40,828 nucleotides of DNA from Methylibium sp. Lineage in GTDB: Bacteria; Pseudomonadota; Gammaproteobacteria; Burkholderiales; Burkholderiaceae_C. A program made the translations under genes and the position numbers. Positions 11,401 to 23,422 of this stretch are shown here, piece after piece; the stretch's first letter is position 1; the number at the start of each line of letters is the position of its first letter. Where the stretch lies: assembly GCF_013817365.1 (NCBI RefSeq), contig NZ_JACDCU010000002.1, positions 1 through 40,828 on the forward strand. Reading direction: 5' to 3'. The notes beneath the pieces are model-generated. The model did not search any database, had not been told where the DNA came from, and worked only from the letters and a program-made list of their open reading frames with translations.

Positions 11401-14400
11401 AGCCAGCGTGCTCTTGCCGGACCCCGAGACACCCGTGACCACGCTGAACTTGCCGCGCGGAATATCGACCGACAAGCCCTTGAGGTTGTGCTCTCGCGCG
11501 TTGACGATCTGTATCACCCCCTCCCCGCCGTCTCCCTCACTTGCAGTGCGCGATCCGGCTTGCAAGCCGGATCCGCTCGACGGGCTCGCCGCATGCGGCT
11601 CGAAAGCCCCGTCTCGCCCCCAGCCCTCTCCCTGAGGGAAAGGGAGTCGTTCGCGCACTTCGACGACCAGGCCACCTTCGCCCAGCGAGCGCTCGTAGGC
11701 GCGCAGCGCCGCACCGGTGTGCGACGTGGGATGCAGCTTCACGTCATCGGGCGTGCCGAAGCACACCAGCTCGCCACCCGCCTCCCCACCCTCCGGCCCC
11801 AGATCGATCAACCAGTCCGCCGAGCGCACGACATCCAGGTTGTGCTCAATGACCACGAGCGAGTGCCCGGCCTCGAGCAGCTTGCGGAAGGCGCGCATCA
11901 GCTTGGCGATGTCGTCGAAGTGCAGGCCGGTGGTCGGCTCGTCGAACATGAAGAGCGTGCCCTTCTTCGCCACCGGCTGGCGCGTGGCGGTGGCGTTCTT
12001 CGCCGCGTCGGCCAGGAAGCCGGCGAGCTTGAGGCGTTGCGCCTCGCCGCCGCTGAGCGTGGGCACCGGCTGGCCGAGCTTCACGTACTCGAGACCGACA
12101 TCGACCAGCGGCGTGAGTGCGCGCAGCACCTCGCGGTCCTGGGCAAAGTAGCGCGCCGCGTCGGCGATGGTCAGCTCCAGCACCTGGTTCACGTCCAGCG
12201 ACTTGCCGGCGCGTTCGATCTTCACTTCCAGCAACTCGGGCCGGAAGCGCTTGCCGTCGCAGTCGGGGCAGCGCAGGTACACGTCGCTGAGGAACTGCAT
12301 CTCGACGTGCTCGAAGCCCGAGCCGCCGCAGGTCGGGCAGCGGCCGTCGCCGGCGTTGAAGCTGAACATGCCCGGCCCGTAGCCGCGCTGTCTTGCAATG
12401 GGGGCCTCGGCGAAGATGGCCCGCAGCGTGTCGAAGGCGCCGACGTAGCTGGCCGGGTTGGAGCGCGCCGTCTTGCCGATCGGCGACTGATCGACGAACA
12501 CGGCGCCGTTCAGGTGGTCGGCACCGAGCAAGCGGTCGTGCTCGCCGGGCGTCTCGGTGGCCTTGCCGAAATGGCGGGCCAATGCCGGGAACAGCAGGTC
12601 CTGCATCAGCGTGCTCTTGCCGGAGCCGCTGACACCCGTCACGCAGACCAGCCGCTGCAGCGGGAACTCGATGGTGAGGTCACGCAGGTTGTGCTCGCGC
12701 GCGCCTTCGACGACGAGGCGCGGCGTGTTGTCGGTGACCAGCCGCTTGAGGCCTAGGCCGATCGAGCGGCGTGCGCCGAGGTAGGCGCCCGTCATGGTGT
12801 CGGCGCGTTTCAGGTCTTCGGGCGTGCCGTCGAAGACGATGCGCCCGCCCTGCGTTCCGGGGCCAGGGCCCATGTCGATCACGCGGTCGGCGGCCAGCAT
12901 CACAGCCGGGTCGTGCTCGACGACGACCAGCGTGTTGCCGGCGTCGCGCAGCCTGAGCATCGCCTGGTTGATTCGGTTCATGTCGCGCGGGTGCAGACCG
13001 ATCGAAGGCTCGTCGAGCACGAACAGTGTGTTGACGAGCGAGGTGCCGAGCGCCGTCGTCAGGTTGATGCGCTGCACCTCACCGCCGCTGAGGGTGCGGC
13101 TCTGGCGGTCGAGCTGCAGGTAGCCGAGGCCGACGTCGCAGAGGTACTTGAGGCGCGTGCGGATTTCCGTGAAAAGCAGGTGCAGCGCCGTGTCGATGGC
13201 ATCCGCCGCAGGGGCAAGGTCGGTGTGGGAACCGAACGGGCGGTCGAAGAACGACCGCAGCTTGTCGATGGGCATCAGCATCAGGTCATGCAGGCTCAGC
13301 CCCGGCAGCGCTTCGAGCTCCTCGCGCGTCCACGCCACGCCGTGCGGCATGAAGCGCTTGCCGGGCGCCAGCACCATATCGGCGCCCTCCTTCGTGCCGA
13401 GGCGCCACAGCAGCGACTCCAACTTCAGCCGCGCGCCCCCGCACACGGTGCACGGCGTGTAGCTTCTGTACTTGGACAAGAGCACGCGGATGTGCATCTT
13501 GTAGGCCTTGCTCTCCAGGTACTCGAAGAAGCGGCGCACCCCGTACCACTGCTTGTTCCAGTTGCCCTTCCAGTTCGGCGTGCCCTCGATGACCCACTCG
13601 CGCTGCGCCTCGGAGAGCTGAGCCCAGGCGGTGTCGCGCGGTATGCCGGCTTCGCCGGCGTAATCGAGCAGGTCCTTGAAGCTGTCCTTCCAGGCCGGCG
13701 TGGCCAGGGTCTTGATCGCGCCGCCACGCAGGGTCTTGCGGGCGTCGGGAATGACGAGGCCCCAATCGACACCGATCACCCGGCCGAAGCCGCGGCAGGT
13801 TTCGCACGCACCGTAAGCCGAGTTGAACGAGAACATCGCCGGTTGCGGATGGCTGTAGCGCGTGTCGCTGTCGGGGCAGTGCAGGCCCGAAGAGAAGCGC
13901 CAGATGCCGGCTTCTCGGGGAAGCGATGGCTTTGCCTCTTCTTCTCGCTGGGGGCGAGACGGGGCTTTCGAGCCGCATGCGGCGAGCCCGTCGAGCGGAT
14001 CCGGCTTGCAAGCCGGATCGCGCACTGAAAGTGAGGGGCCGGCCCGACCTTCATCTTCCGTCGCAGAAGCGGAAACCGAAGCCGATGCGTACACGTTCAA
14101 CCGACCACTGCCCCGCTTGAGCGAAATCTCGAGAGCCTCCACCACGCGCGACTTCTCCACGCCGTCGAGCCGGAACCGATCCGCCACCACATCGAGCAGC
14201 TTGCGCGGCCCCGTCGGCGTGGCGATCTCGCGCTCGGCCTGCACGCGGGTGTAGCCGCTGGCCGCGAGCCATTGCTCGATGTCCTGTTGCGACGTGTTGG
14301 CCGGCAGCTCGACCGGAAAGGTGACGACCAAGCGCTGACCCGGTGCAGCACGCCGCTGCAGCTCGGCGTAGATCGACTCCGGGTCGTCCTCGCGCACCGG

Positions 14401-14796
14401 CTTGCCGCTCTGCTTGTCGAACAAACGCCCGGCGCGCGCGAACAAGAGTTTGAGGTGATCGTTCAACTCGGTCATCGTGCCGACCGTCGAGCGCGAGGTG
14501 CGCACCGGGTTGGTCTGGTCGATGGCGATGGCCGGCGGCACGCCTTCCACGTGGTCGACTGCCGGCCGGTCCATGCGGTCGAGGAACTGGCGCGCGTACG
14601 CGCTGAAGGTTTCGACGTAGCGGCGCTGCCCTTCGGCATACAGCGTGTCGAAGACGAGGCTCGATTTGCCGGAACCGCTGGGCCCGGTGACCACCGTCAG
14701 CTCACCGGTGTGCAGGTCGAGATCGAGGTTCTTGAGGTTGTGCTGGCGCGCGCCGCGAATGCGGATCACGCCGGGTGGGCATTGACCGTTAGGCAT
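8428..14796 (-). CDS. uvrA: double-length tandem UvrA-like excinuclease ABC subunit A (about 2,122 aa; two UvrA units, four ATPase cassettes)
   Basis: Four Walker A motifs (GPSGSGKSS, then GVSGSGKST x3) and four LSGGE-type signatures each followed by a DEP[ST]xGLH Walker B region; start at [21 protein letters not shown] (14796). The ORF-track start at 15045 is an upstream extension. Confidence 0.92.
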   Translation of the reverse strand: MPNGQCPPGVIRIRGARQHNLKNLDLDLHTGELTVVTGPSGSGKSSLVFDTLYAEGQRRYVETFSAYARQFLDRMDRPAVDHVEGVPPAIAIDQTNPVRTSRSTVGTMTELNDHLKLLFARAGRLFDKQSGKPVREDDPESIYAELQRRAAPGQRLVVTFPVELPANTSQQDIEQWLAASGYTRVQAEREIATPTGPRKLLDVVADRFRLDGVEKSRVVEALEISLKRGSGRLNVYASASVSASATEDEGRAGPSLSVRDPACKPDPLDGLAACGSKAPSRPQREEEAKPSLPREAGIWRFSSGLHCPDSDTRYSHPQPAMFSFNSAYGACETCRGFGRVIGVDWGLVIPDARKTLRGGAIKTLATPAWKDSFKDLLDYAGEAGIPRDTAWAQLSEAQREWVIEGTPNWKGNWNKQWYGVRRFFEYLESKAYKMHIRVLLSKYRSYTPCTVCGGARLKLESLLWRLGTKEGADMVLAPGKRFMPHGVAWTREELEALPGLSLHDLMLMPIDKLRSFFDRPFGSHTDLAPAADAIDTALHLLFTEIRTRLKYLCDVGLGYLQLDRQSRTLSGGEVQRINLTTALGTSLVNTLFVLDEPSIGLHPRDMNRINQAMLRLRDAGNTLVVVEHDPAVMLAADRVIDMGPGPGTQGGRIVFDGTPEDLKRADTMTGAYLGARRSIGLGLKRLVTDNTPRLVVEGAREHNLRDLTIEFPLQRLVCVTGVSGSGKSTLMQDLLFPALARHFGKATETPGEHDRLLGADHLNGAVFVDQSPIGKTARSNPASYVGAFDTLRAIFAEAPIARQRGYGPGMFSFNAGDGRCPTCGGSGFEHVEMQFLSDVYLRCPDCDGKRFRPELLEVKIERAGKSLDVNQVLELTIADAARYFAQDREVLRALTPLVDVGLEYVKLGQPVPTLSGGEAQRLKLAGFLADAAKNATATRQPVAKKGTLFMFDEPTTGLHFDDIAKLMRAFRKLLEAGHSLVVIEHNLDVVRSADWLIDLGPEGGEAGGELVCFGTPDDVKLHPTSHTGAALRAYERSLGEGGLVVEVRERLPFPQGEGWGRDGAFEPHAASPSSGSGLQAGSRTASEGDGGEGVIQIVNAREHNLKGLSVDIPRGKFSVVTGVSGSGKSTLAFDILFNEGQRRYLESLNAYARSIVQPAGRPEVDAVYGIPPTVAIEQRLSRGGRKSTVATSTEVYHFLRLLFVKLGTQYCPHCTADASVAVRPQTPESIAAQLLRDYRGQHVGLLAPLVINRKGVYTDLAKWAAQRGHTHLRVDGEFMKTSPWPRIDRFKEHTLELPVGDITVQPDDEAGLRTLLTKALELGKGVVHLLAPLDGLQAAMADGAPTHRIGRVRVFSTKRACPSCGTSFPELDPRMFSYNSKHGWCGDCVGTGLALTREQRKALDDSVRDEDSGGREKTFAEPDVEDVVDAPCATCQGTRLNKVSLAVRFGKAGERSRPSGGEEQGVAVAQAGGGGAAEKLGDGDGGAPEKRRDGGRDAREMMGGGGDGAAEKARGDEKGEQSIAAVAARSVVDARRWIEAQKLDGREATIARDVIAEIRSRLSFLEQVGLGYLTLDRAAPTLSGGEAQRIRLAAQLGSNLQGVCYVLDEPTIGLHPRDNRILLDALHVLGSQGNTLVVVEHDEDTIRRAEHIIDIGPGAGKRGGRLVAQGTAADLLREPASVTGRLLAHPMRHPLQARRPVESPSTDGHALLPRPSGERAGVRGQPVAAGRPGRAAALALTPALSQREREQSGAGDFIGLELTGASLHNLQDIDLHIPLQRLVAVTGVSGSGKSTLARDVLLHNVHAAAAMKVTKAGRDALAAGRHPAWTGCTGLAGFEPVDRVLEVDQTPIGKTPRSCPATYIGFWDTIRKLFTETLEAKARGYPAARFSFNTGTGRCPGCEGQGLRTIEMAFLPDVKVACDQCHGARFNPETLAVTWRGKSIGDVLQMEVDEAVDFFASMPSIAHPLQLLKDVGLGYLTLGQPSPTLSGGEAQRIKLVTELSKVRDDITRRGQKLPHTLYVLDEPTVGLHMADVEKLIRVLHRLVDGGHSVIVIEHDLDVIAEADWVIDLGPEGGGGGGRVVAAGTPEQVVAAGTHTGVALAPVLGRSLVAPAPRARIGA
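9546..9664. repeat. inverted palindromic repeat pair (REP/BIME-like) inside uvrA
   Basis: GCTCCCTCTCCCTCTGGGAGAGGGCAGGGGTGAGGG (9546-9581) faces CCCCTCACCCCGGCCCTCTCCCCAGAGGGGCGAGGGAGC (9626-9664). Confidence 0.85.
10258..10400. repeat. degenerate low-complexity tandem repeat within uvrA (Gly/Ala/Glu/Lys-rich linker)
   Basis: Repeated CTTCTC[CT]G[CG][GA]GC[GA]CCG[CT]CA[CT]CGCCA[CT]CGCCC-like units encoding GGGGxAAEKxxGDGxGG. Confidence 0.7.
11534..11624. repeat. 91-bp dispersed palindrome-containing repeat, copy 1
   Basis: CCCTCACTTGCAGTGCGCGATCCGGCTTGCAAGCCGGATCCGCTCGACGGGCTCGCCGCATGCGGCTCGAAAGCCCCGTCTCGCCCCCAGC; one mismatch to the reverse complement of 13947-14037. Confidence 0.95.
13947..14037. 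repeat. 91-bp dispersed palindrome-containing repeat, copy 2 (inverted relative to copy 1)
   Basis: Reverse complement identical to 11534-11624 except one base (CACTTTCAG vs CACTTGCAG). Confidence 0.95.
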
Positions 14797-14966
14797 GGGG
14801 GTCCCGGGGGTGAGGCAGAAGATTCTAGGGATGCGCCCACGGTCCCTGCGAAGCGGGTCTTTGTCACGCCGCAGCGGCTGCATGTCGGTTCTTCCCAATG
14901 CGCGCCAGCGTACATCTGAGTAACCTGATGTAAACGTTCGTTCGACAACGCACCGAGGAGTTCCAG

Positions 14967-16091
14967 ATGCGCAATCTTTCGGCAGCCTTCCGCTGTCTCG
15001 CCCAACTGCTGTTGCTGTCAGGCGCAGCCTTGCCGGCCGCTGCACAGATCGTCGTAGGCCAGACGGCCGGCTTCACCGGCGCCGTCGCCGCCGGCGTGCA
15101 GGAAAGCACTGCGGGGGCCAAGCTTTACTTCGACGCCGTCAACGCCAGTGGCGGCGTAAACGGGCAACCGATCAGGTTGGTCTCGCTGGACGACAAGTTC
15201 ACGCCCAAGCTGGCGGCCGAGAACGCTCGCAGGCTGATCACCGAGCACGGCGTAATCGCGTTGTTTCTCACCCGCGGCACACCGCACACCGAGGCCATCT
15301 TGCCGCTGCTGACGGAGTTCAGACTGCCGCTGGTGGGGCCTTCCACGGGTGCCATGGTGCTGCACGAGCCGGTGCACGCCTACATTTTCAACGTGCGGGC
15401 AACCTATCAGCGCGAGGCCGAACGGGCGGTGCGGCACCTGGGGCTGACCGGGCTGACGCGCATCGCGATCCTGCGCACCGACGACTCCTTCGGGGCGGAC
15501 GTGGTTGCCGGCGCCGTCAAGGGCTTCGCCGGCGCCGGCCTGCAACCGGTGATGAACGAAACGTTCAACCGCGCCAAGCCCGACTTCAGCGCCATCGCGC
15601 CGATGGTGGCGAAGTCCAACGCGCAAGCGGTCGTGTTCATCGGCTCCGGTGCGGCGGTGTCCGACGGGACCAAGGCGATTCGTGCGGCCGGCTCCAGCGC
15701 GCAGATCGTCACGATGTCGAACAACGCCTCTTCCGGCTTCATCACACAAATGGGAGAGAACGCCCGCGGCACCATCGTGTCGCAGGTATTTCCCAGTTCG
15801 CGCTCCATCGCATCCCCGCTGGTCAAGGAGGCGATCGAGCTCGCCAAGGCCAAGGGACTGGACGGAGTGACCCCGGCCATGCTCGAAGGCTTTGCGGCCG
15901 CGAAGGTGCTGGTAGAGGGCCTGCGCCGCGCGGGCGTTGCCCCCACACGCGAGAAGCTGGTGCTTGCCCTCAACGGCATCCGCAAGTTCGACCTGGGCGG
16001 CATGGAGCTGAACTACAGCCCGACCGACCACACCGGCCTGGACTTCGCCGACCTGTCCATCATCGGTGCCGACGGCAGGTTCCGCCGCTGA
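14967..16091 (+). CDS. ABC transporter substrate-binding protein (branched-chain amino acid/LivK-like periplasmic binding protein)
   Basis: Signal peptide, then [52 protein letters not shown], typical Peripla_BP_6 fold. Confidence 0.9.
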   Translation: MRNLSAAFRCLAQLLLLSGAALPAAAQIVVGQTAGFTGAVAAGVQESTAGAKLYFDAVNASGGVNGQPIRLVSLDDKFTPKLAAENARRLITEHGVIALFLTRGTPHTEAILPLLTEFRLPLVGPSTGAMVLHEPVHAYIFNVRATYQREAERAVRHLGLTGLTRIAILRTDDSFGADVVAGAVKGFAGAGLQPVMNETFNRAKPDFSAIAPMVAKSNAQAVVFIGSGAAVSDGTKAIRAAGSSAQIVTMSNNASSGFITQMGENARGTIVSQVFPSSRSIASPLVKEAIELAKAKGLDGVTPAMLEGFAAAKVLVEGLRRAGVAPTREKLVLALNGIRKFDLGGMELNYSPTDHTGLDFADLSIIGADGRFRR

Positions 16092-16162
16092 GTCGGCGCC
16101 GGCTCGCTCACGGCGGCGAGAGCGTCCGGCCGAAGCGGCCCTGTTCACCGCGCAAAGACGGC

Positions 16163-16822
16163 TCAGCGCGAGCGCTGCACTCCGGCCGCGACCGCCGCGG
16201 CGCGGTCCCACTCGGCGTCGAACCACGGCTCACCGCGCAGGCACGCGGCCGCCATGTCGAGCGCATCGGCGCCCCAGAACAGCAAGGGACCGAGCGCCGG
16301 GTCACGACGCGGCAGTTCGAGCGTCGGCACGCCGAAGATCCCGCGCGCGATGGCGACGTCGGTGTTGGCACGCAGCGCCTGCTTCACTGCGACGGACTGC
16401 GGATCGCGTGCAGGCGCGAGTTGCACCGTGAGCCGTGCCAGCGCCTGCGCATCGTCGCCCGCACCGCCGCTGCGCCAGACCTGGTGCAGCACCGTCTCGC
16501 ACTGGTAGCGGTTCGCAGCGCCGTCCTCGCCGCACGCCACCAGCAGGCGCAGCAACGGCAAGGGATTGAACGGGTGCGCCACCGGCATCGCGAGTGCGAC
16601 GCCGTCTCGATGCGCGAGCCAGGCCACCTGCCGGTAGGTCCAGTCGCGCTTGGGTGCAATCTCGGCCGGCCCGAGCTGGCCCCAGTGCGCAAGCAGTCCG
16701 GCAAAGAGCAGCGGCCGATAAGTCACCGCGTAGGAACAACCCTCGAGCGCCTGCGGCAGGCGCTCGAAAGCAAGGTAGGCATAGGGTGAAATCGGGTCGA
16801 ACCAAAAGGTGATCGGTGTCAT
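16163..16822 (-). CDS. 2-hydroxychromene-2-carboxylate isomerase/DsbA-family protein
   Basis: MTPITFWFDPISPYAYLAFERLPQAL...FGVPTLELPRRDPALGPLLFWGADALDM. Confidence 0.85.
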   Translation of the reverse strand: MTPITFWFDPISPYAYLAFERLPQALEGCSYAVTYRPLLFAGLLAHWGQLGPAEIAPKRDWTYRQVAWLAHRDGVALAMPVAHPFNPLPLLRLLVACGEDGAANRYQCETVLHQVWRSGGAGDDAQALARLTVQLAPARDPQSVAVKQALRANTDVAIARGIFGVPTLELPRRDPALGPLLFWGADALDMAAACLRGEPWFDAEWDRAAAVAAGVQRSR

Positions 16823-17076
16823 CTCGAGCGGTCTCCGGTACCGCGGCGACGAACTTCAAGCTGAAGCCAAACCGCGCGCCTTTCGGGCTCGTCCAACACC
16901 GCCCAGGCGACGATTTCATCGATGGTTCGCCAGCAGCCTTCGCACCACCCGCTCGCTTCGTTCATCCGGCATACGTTCGTGCAAGGGGAGGCGACTGCGC
17001 CGCTCCCCTCGCGGGGCAGTGCTGCCCCGTCCCGAACCCTGCCCTCGGGAGAAGGGGCGCTTTCTTTGCGCGTCAT
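16819..17076 (-). CDS. DUF1289 domain-containing protein
   Basis: ASPCTNVCRMNEASGWCEGCWRTIDEIVAWAVLDEPERRAVW; ATG at 17076 overlaps the stop of the upstream lyase gene. Confidence 0.85.
   Translation of the reverse strand: MTRKESAPSPEGRVRDGAALPREGSGAVASPCTNVCRMNEASGWCEGCWRTIDEIVAWAVLDEPERRAVWLQLEVRRRGTGDRSR
16990..17062. repeat. palindromic intergenic-type repeat encoding the N-terminal extension of the DUF1289 protein
   Basis: GCGCCGCTCCCCTCGCGGGGCAGTGCTGCCCCGTCCCGAACCCTGCCCTCGGGAGAAGGGGCG; internal hairpins, REP-like GC-rich composition. Confidence 0.6.
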
Positions 17077-17999
17077 GTCGCCGCCGCCGCACGCCTGGCC
17101 AGTACGGCGTTGGCGACCCGCGACACCGGCTTGATGCTCAACTTGCCCGATATGAACGCCGCCGCGTCGACCAGCGCATCGAGCTCGACGCCCGTCTCGA
17201 TGTTCAGACCTTGCAGCATGAATACCACGTCCTCGGTCGCCACATTGCCGGTTGCACCCTTGGCGTAAGGGCAGCCACCCAGGCCAGCCACGCTGGCATC
17301 GAAGCGATGGATACCGAGTTCCAGGCAAGCGTAGATGTTCGCCAGCGCCTGGCCATAGGTGTCATGAAAATGGCCACTGACCTCATCGATCGGGTAATGC
17401 TTGAGCGCGCGCTCCATCGCCGCCTGCACGCGCCGTGGCGTCCCTGTGCCGAGGGTGTCGGCCACGCCCACATGCTGCACGCCGATCTCTCGCATGAGCC
17501 TGACGACGAACTCGACGCGATCGGGGTCGGTCTCGCCTTCGTAGGGACAGGCCAGCGCGCACGAGACGGCGCCGCGCACCTTGATGCCGGCAGCGCGCGC
17601 CGCCTCAGCCACGGGAGCGAAACGCTCGATCGATTCCGCGATCCCGCAATTGATGTTGCGCTGGCTGAAAGCTTCGCTGGCGGCACCGAACACCACCACC
17701 TCGTCCGGCCACCGCTCGCGTGCCGGCGTCATCGCCGCTTCCAGCCCCTTGAGGTTGGGCGTGAGCACGCTGTAGCGCACGCCGGGCCGGCGCGCGATGC
17801 CGGCCATGACCTGCGCGTTGTCGGCCATCTGCGGCACCCATTTCGGGCTGACGAAACTGGTGACTTCGATCTCGCGCAGGCCGGCTGCCTGCAGACGGTG
17901 AACCAGCTCGATCTTGTCGGCAGCAGGCACTGGCGCCGGTTCGTTCTGCAGGCCGTCACGCGGACCCACATCGAGCAAAGTCACGCGGCTCGGGAGCAT
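17073..17999 (-). CDS. mvaB: hydroxymethylglutaryl-CoA lyase
   Basis: VTLLDVGPRDGLQNEPAPVPAADKIELVHRL ... GCPYAKGATGNVATEDVVFML. Confidence 0.95.
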   Translation of the reverse strand: MLPSRVTLLDVGPRDGLQNEPAPVPAADKIELVHRLQAAGLREIEVTSFVSPKWVPQMADNAQVMAGIARRPGVRYSVLTPNLKGLEAAMTPARERWPDEVVVFGAASEAFSQRNINCGIAESIERFAPVAEAARAAGIKVRGAVSCALACPYEGETDPDRVEFVVRLMREIGVQHVGVADTLGTGTPRRVQAAMERALKHYPIDEVSGHFHDTYGQALANIYACLELGIHRFDASVAGLGGCPYAKGATGNVATEDVVFMLQGLNIETGVELDALVDAAAFISGKLSIKPVSRVANAVLARRAAAAT

Positions 18000-18126
18000 G
18001 TGAAATACCTCACGGAAATCTGCCTCGCGCTAGCGGAAAATTCGTTCAACCCCCCGACCCGGGGCGCGTCGTCACCATTGTGCGGGGTGGGCAAACACGC
18101 CGCCGAGACGCAGCATCGACGCATTC

Positions 18127-18585
18127 GTGGAGCCTGCCTTGACCGCCCTGACCCGCCTGCATCTTGCCACCCGCATTCATCTCGCGCTGCTGCGCGAACT
18201 CAAGCAGGGCATCGACGTGCGCCGGATGCTGAGCGAGCGCGACTACGCCGAAGAAGTGCTCGAGATCTGCCGCGGCATCGACGACCTGGCCTTGCTGGAA
18301 ATGGCCGACCGCTTCGACGACGAGAGCGCCGCCGAGGATGCGAAGGCGCACATGGCCGAGGCGGCGCAACGCGCACGGGCGGCATTGGCACAGATCCCGA
18401 AGCGTGCGTTCGCCGTGCCGCAGGATCTGGCTTGGTCGCGCCACACCAGCGGCTTCGGCGTCACGCAGGCACCGGCCGGGCTCGAGTCCGCACCGGCGTC
18501 GCTCGAGCCGACGAACGCACCGCGGTCCCGATTCGCGCCAGCCGACTGGCTGCGTCTGGCCAAGCAGCGCGGCGCGCGTCACTGA
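18127..18585 (+). CDS. hypothetical protein (about 152 aa, GTG start)
   Basis: Well-formed ORF facing away from mvaB; no family recognised. Confidence 0.6.
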   Translation: MEPALTALTRLHLATRIHLALLRELKQGIDVRRMLSERDYAEEVLEICRGIDDLALLEMADRFDDESAAEDAKAHMAEAAQRARAALAQIPKRAFAVPQDLAWSRHTSGFGVTQAPAGLESAPASLEPTNAPRSRFAPADWLRLAKQRGARH

Positions 18586-18776
18586 TCGGCGGCAAAGCGC
18601 AGACATATCGAGCGGCGGCACCCATGCCGCTGAACCGCGCCGCAATCAGGTCTCGATGCCACGCGGCAGCAGAGCGAGCCTTCCGCAGCGCCTCGCGTTT
18701 GCAAAGGCAACACCGCTCTGCAGGATCCGCCAAGAGATGAGTCGCGGCGGGAGTTGCGCGCCTCGTCCTTCGTGCT

Positions 18777-20825
<2,049 letters not shown>

Positions 20826-20838
20826 GTGGTCCTTCTCG

Positions 20839-21468
20839 TCACGCCGGCGTCGAAGGCGTCATGCCGTACAGCGTCTTCAAACGCGCCCACAGACGCACCA
20901 GAAACTTCGACAGCAGCCACACCACCACGAGCATCACGACCACAGCCAACGCCACGACGGCCAGCGCCAAGAGCGGCTGCTCGAAAGCCAGCCACAGCAC
21001 CGACGGCACCGCCATGTCCCCCAGCAGCGACAGGCCGATGTTGGAGAACGGCTCCGGCGACGTGTTGGCCGCCGCCCGCGTGGTTGCCTTGGCCGCATGG
21101 CTGGTGGCGGCCAAGGTGCCGCCGAGGAGCGCGGCGAGCGTGGCGGCGGTGGCCTGGTCGGCGCCGAACACGCCCGCCGCGAGCGCCGCACCGGCGGGAA
21201 TGCGCACCACCGTGTGAACCAGGTCCCAGAGAGAATCGAGCCCCGGGATCTTGTCGGCGAAGAATTCGACGAACAGCATGAAACCGCTGCCCGCCAGCAG
21301 GGCCGGGTGCTGGAGCACCTGCAGCCCAGGCGGCAACTCGACCCAGCCGGCGTACCCGGCCAGGCCCGTGAACGCCAGCACCGCGTACAGGCGCAGCCCG
21401 CTGGCCCAGCCCAGTGCGGCGGCCAGCGCGATCAGCTCGGGGGTGCCCAGGGCCTGCAAGGCGTCCAT
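20839..21468 (-). CDS. DUF4126 domain-containing membrane protein
   Basis: LGWASGLRLYAVLAFTGLAGYAGWVELPPGLQVL...FFADKIPGLDSLWDLVHTVVRIPAGA. Confidence 0.85.
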   Translation of the reverse strand: MDALQALGTPELIALAAALGWASGLRLYAVLAFTGLAGYAGWVELPPGLQVLQHPALLAGSGFMLFVEFFADKIPGLDSLWDLVHTVVRIPAGAALAAGVFGADQATAATLAALLGGTLAATSHAAKATTRAAANTSPEPFSNIGLSLLGDMAVPSVLWLAFEQPLLALAVVALAVVVMLVVVWLLSKFLVRLWARLKTLYGMTPSTPA

Positions 21469-21471
21469 GTC

Positions 21472-22260
21472 TCAGGCGCGCCAGCGCGGCGGCGTCTTGT
21501 CGAGGAAGCTTTGCAGGCCGTGGCGGCCGTCGTCGGAGGCGCGGGCGTCGGCGATGAGTGCTGCCGTGCGTGCGACCAGGGCCGCATCGATCGGCCGGTC
21601 GGTGACCTCGTGCAGCAGTTGCTTGCACGCAGTCAGGGCCTGCGGGCTTGCGCCAAGCAGCGCGCTGGTCCAGGCCTCGACGCATGCGTCGAGTTGATCC
21701 GACGCCGTCACTGCCTGAACGAAACCCAGGCGCAACGCGGTGGCCGCGTCGAAGCGCTCGGCTGTGAGCATGTAGCGCTGCGCCGCGCGCGCGCCCAGCG
21801 CACGGATCACATACGGGGCGATCGTGGCCGGCACCAGGCCGAGCTTGACTTCGGTGAGGCAGAAGTGCGCCGTGTCCGCCGCCACTGCCAAATCGCACGC
21901 GGCCACCAGCCCCATGCCGCCCGCGTAGGCGTCGCCCTGCACGCGGGCGATGGTCGGCTTGCGGCAGCTCGCGATGCTGCGCAGCATGTCGGCCAGACGC
22001 GCGGCATCGCCGAGGTTTTCGTCGCGCGAATACTCGGCCATGCGGCGCATCCAGTGCAGGTCGGCGCCGGCGCAAAAAGCCGGGCCCTGCGCCGCCAGCA
22101 CGATCACGCGCACGCCGTCGTCGGCGTCGAGTTCACGGAATGCGCGCGTGAGCTCGGCAATGGTTTCGTCGTTGAAGGCATTGCGCACGGCGGGGCGGTC
22201 GAGCGTCACGCGGGCCACTGCCGCGGCCGGCCGGTCGATGCGAATGGGGCTTTCGCTCAT
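21472..22260 (-). CDS. enoyl-CoA hydratase/isomerase (methylglutaconyl-CoA hydratase candidate)
   Basis: MSESPIRIDRPAAAVARVTLDRPAVRNAFNDETIAEL...GPAFCAGADLHWM; ATG at 22260 inside the longer ORF. Confidence 0.92.
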   Translation of the reverse strand: MSESPIRIDRPAAAVARVTLDRPAVRNAFNDETIAELTRAFRELDADDGVRVIVLAAQGPAFCAGADLHWMRRMAEYSRDENLGDAARLADMLRSIASCRKPTIARVQGDAYAGGMGLVAACDLAVAADTAHFCLTEVKLGLVPATIAPYVIRALGARAAQRYMLTAERFDAATALRLGFVQAVTASDQLDACVEAWTSALLGASPQALTACKQLLHEVTDRPIDAALVARTAALIADARASDDGRHGLQSFLDKTPPRWRA

Positions 22261-22274
22261 GTGAGATCGCTCCT

Positions 22275-23420
22275 TCAATAGCGCTTGGCGGCCTCGTCGA
22301 GCATCACCTCCGTGGCGCCGCCGCCGATCGCGAGGATGCGCGCATCGCGCCAGAGCCGCTCGATCGGCGTGCCGCGCATGTAGCCCATGCCGCCGTGGAA
22401 CTGCTGGCAGGTCTGCACCACTTCGTTCACCAGCTCGCCGGTCAGCGCCTTGAGCATCGACACGTCCTGCACGGCGTCGTGCCCCTGCGTGACCCGCCAG
22501 GCGCAGTGGTACAGGTACTGGCGCGCCGCGCGCGTCTTCGCGTCGAGCAGTGCGAGTCGGTGGCGGATGACCTGCTTGTCCCACAGCGTTGCACCGAAGG
22601 CTTGGCGCAGGCGAACCTGTGCAAGCGTGAGCTTCAGGGCCTGCTGCGCATGACCGACCGCCATGGCGGCCAGCGCGATGCGTTCGGTCTGGAAGTTCTT
22701 CATCACCGCCTGGAAGCCGCGACCTTCCTCGCCGAGCAGGTTGGTGGCCGGAACGCGGCAGTTCTGGAACACGAGTTCTGCGGTGTCCGACGACAGCCAG
22801 CCGGTCTTGTCCAACGAGCGGCTCACGCTGAACCCGGGCGTGCCCTTCTCGACGATGAACATCGAGATCGCATGCCGCGCTTCGCCGGTGCGTGCGGCAA
22901 TGAAATACAGGTCGGCGTGCACGCCGTTGGTGATGAAGAGCTTGCTGCCGTCGAGCACCCAGTGATCGCCGTCTCCGTCGGTGCCACGAACGGCACGCGT
23001 GCGCAGGCCGGCCACATCGGAGCCGGCGCCTGCTTCGGTGATACCGACGGCAGTGATCAGCTCGCCGCGCGTGATGCCGGGCATCCAGCGCTCGAGTTGG
23101 GCCGGTGAACCGGCATGCGCGAGATGCGGGCTCGCCATGTCGGTGTGCACCAGCACCGTGATGACGAAGCCGCCGAAGGTCGATTGCGACAGCGCCTCGG
23201 CAAACACCAGATTGGTCAGCGCATCGGCGCCGGCGCCGCCGTGTTCGGGAGCGTGCGTCAGGCCGAGCAAACCGGCGGCGCCGAGCTTGCGCAGCACCGC
23301 TCGCGGAACGCAGCCCGCCGACTCCCACGCTTCGCCGTGCGGCTCCACTTCACGTTCGAGGAAGCGCGCGACCTGGTCGCGCAGCAGTTCATGCTCAGGA
23401 GCGACGTAGATGCTGTCCAT
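22275..23420 (-). CDS. acyl-CoA dehydrogenase
   Basis: AITEAGAGSDVAGLRTRA-type motif, WVLDGSKLFITNG, QQFHGGMGYMRGTPIERLWRDARILAIGGGATEVM; ATG at 23420 (the ORF track uses a TTG at 23426). Confidence 0.93.
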   Translation of the reverse strand: MDSIYVAPEHELLRDQVARFLEREVEPHGEAWESAGCVPRAVLRKLGAAGLLGLTHAPEHGGAGADALTNLVFAEALSQSTFGGFVITVLVHTDMASPHLAHAGSPAQLERWMPGITRGELITAVGITEAGAGSDVAGLRTRAVRGTDGDGDHWVLDGSKLFITNGVHADLYFIAARTGEARHAISMFIVEKGTPGFSVSRSLDKTGWLSSDTAELVFQNCRVPATNLLGEEGRGFQAVMKNFQTERIALAAMAVGHAQQALKLTLAQVRLRQAFGATLWDKQVIRHRLALLDAKTRAARQYLYHCAWRVTQGHDAVQDVSMLKALTGELVNEVVQTCQQFHGGMGYMRGTPIERLWRDARILAIGGGATEVMLDEAAKRY

Positions 23421-23422
23421 GG

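Noticed and set aside
9670-12756. 1028-aa plus-strand ORF opposite uvrA
   Set aside because: Shadow ORF from high-GC third positions; His/Ala/Gln/Arg-rich with no recognisable domain, fully antisense to a conserved gene.
9546-14037. Repeats in uvrA as a CRISPR array
   Set aside because: Only a few palindromic copies in different orientations and no regular spacer periodicity; no cas genes.
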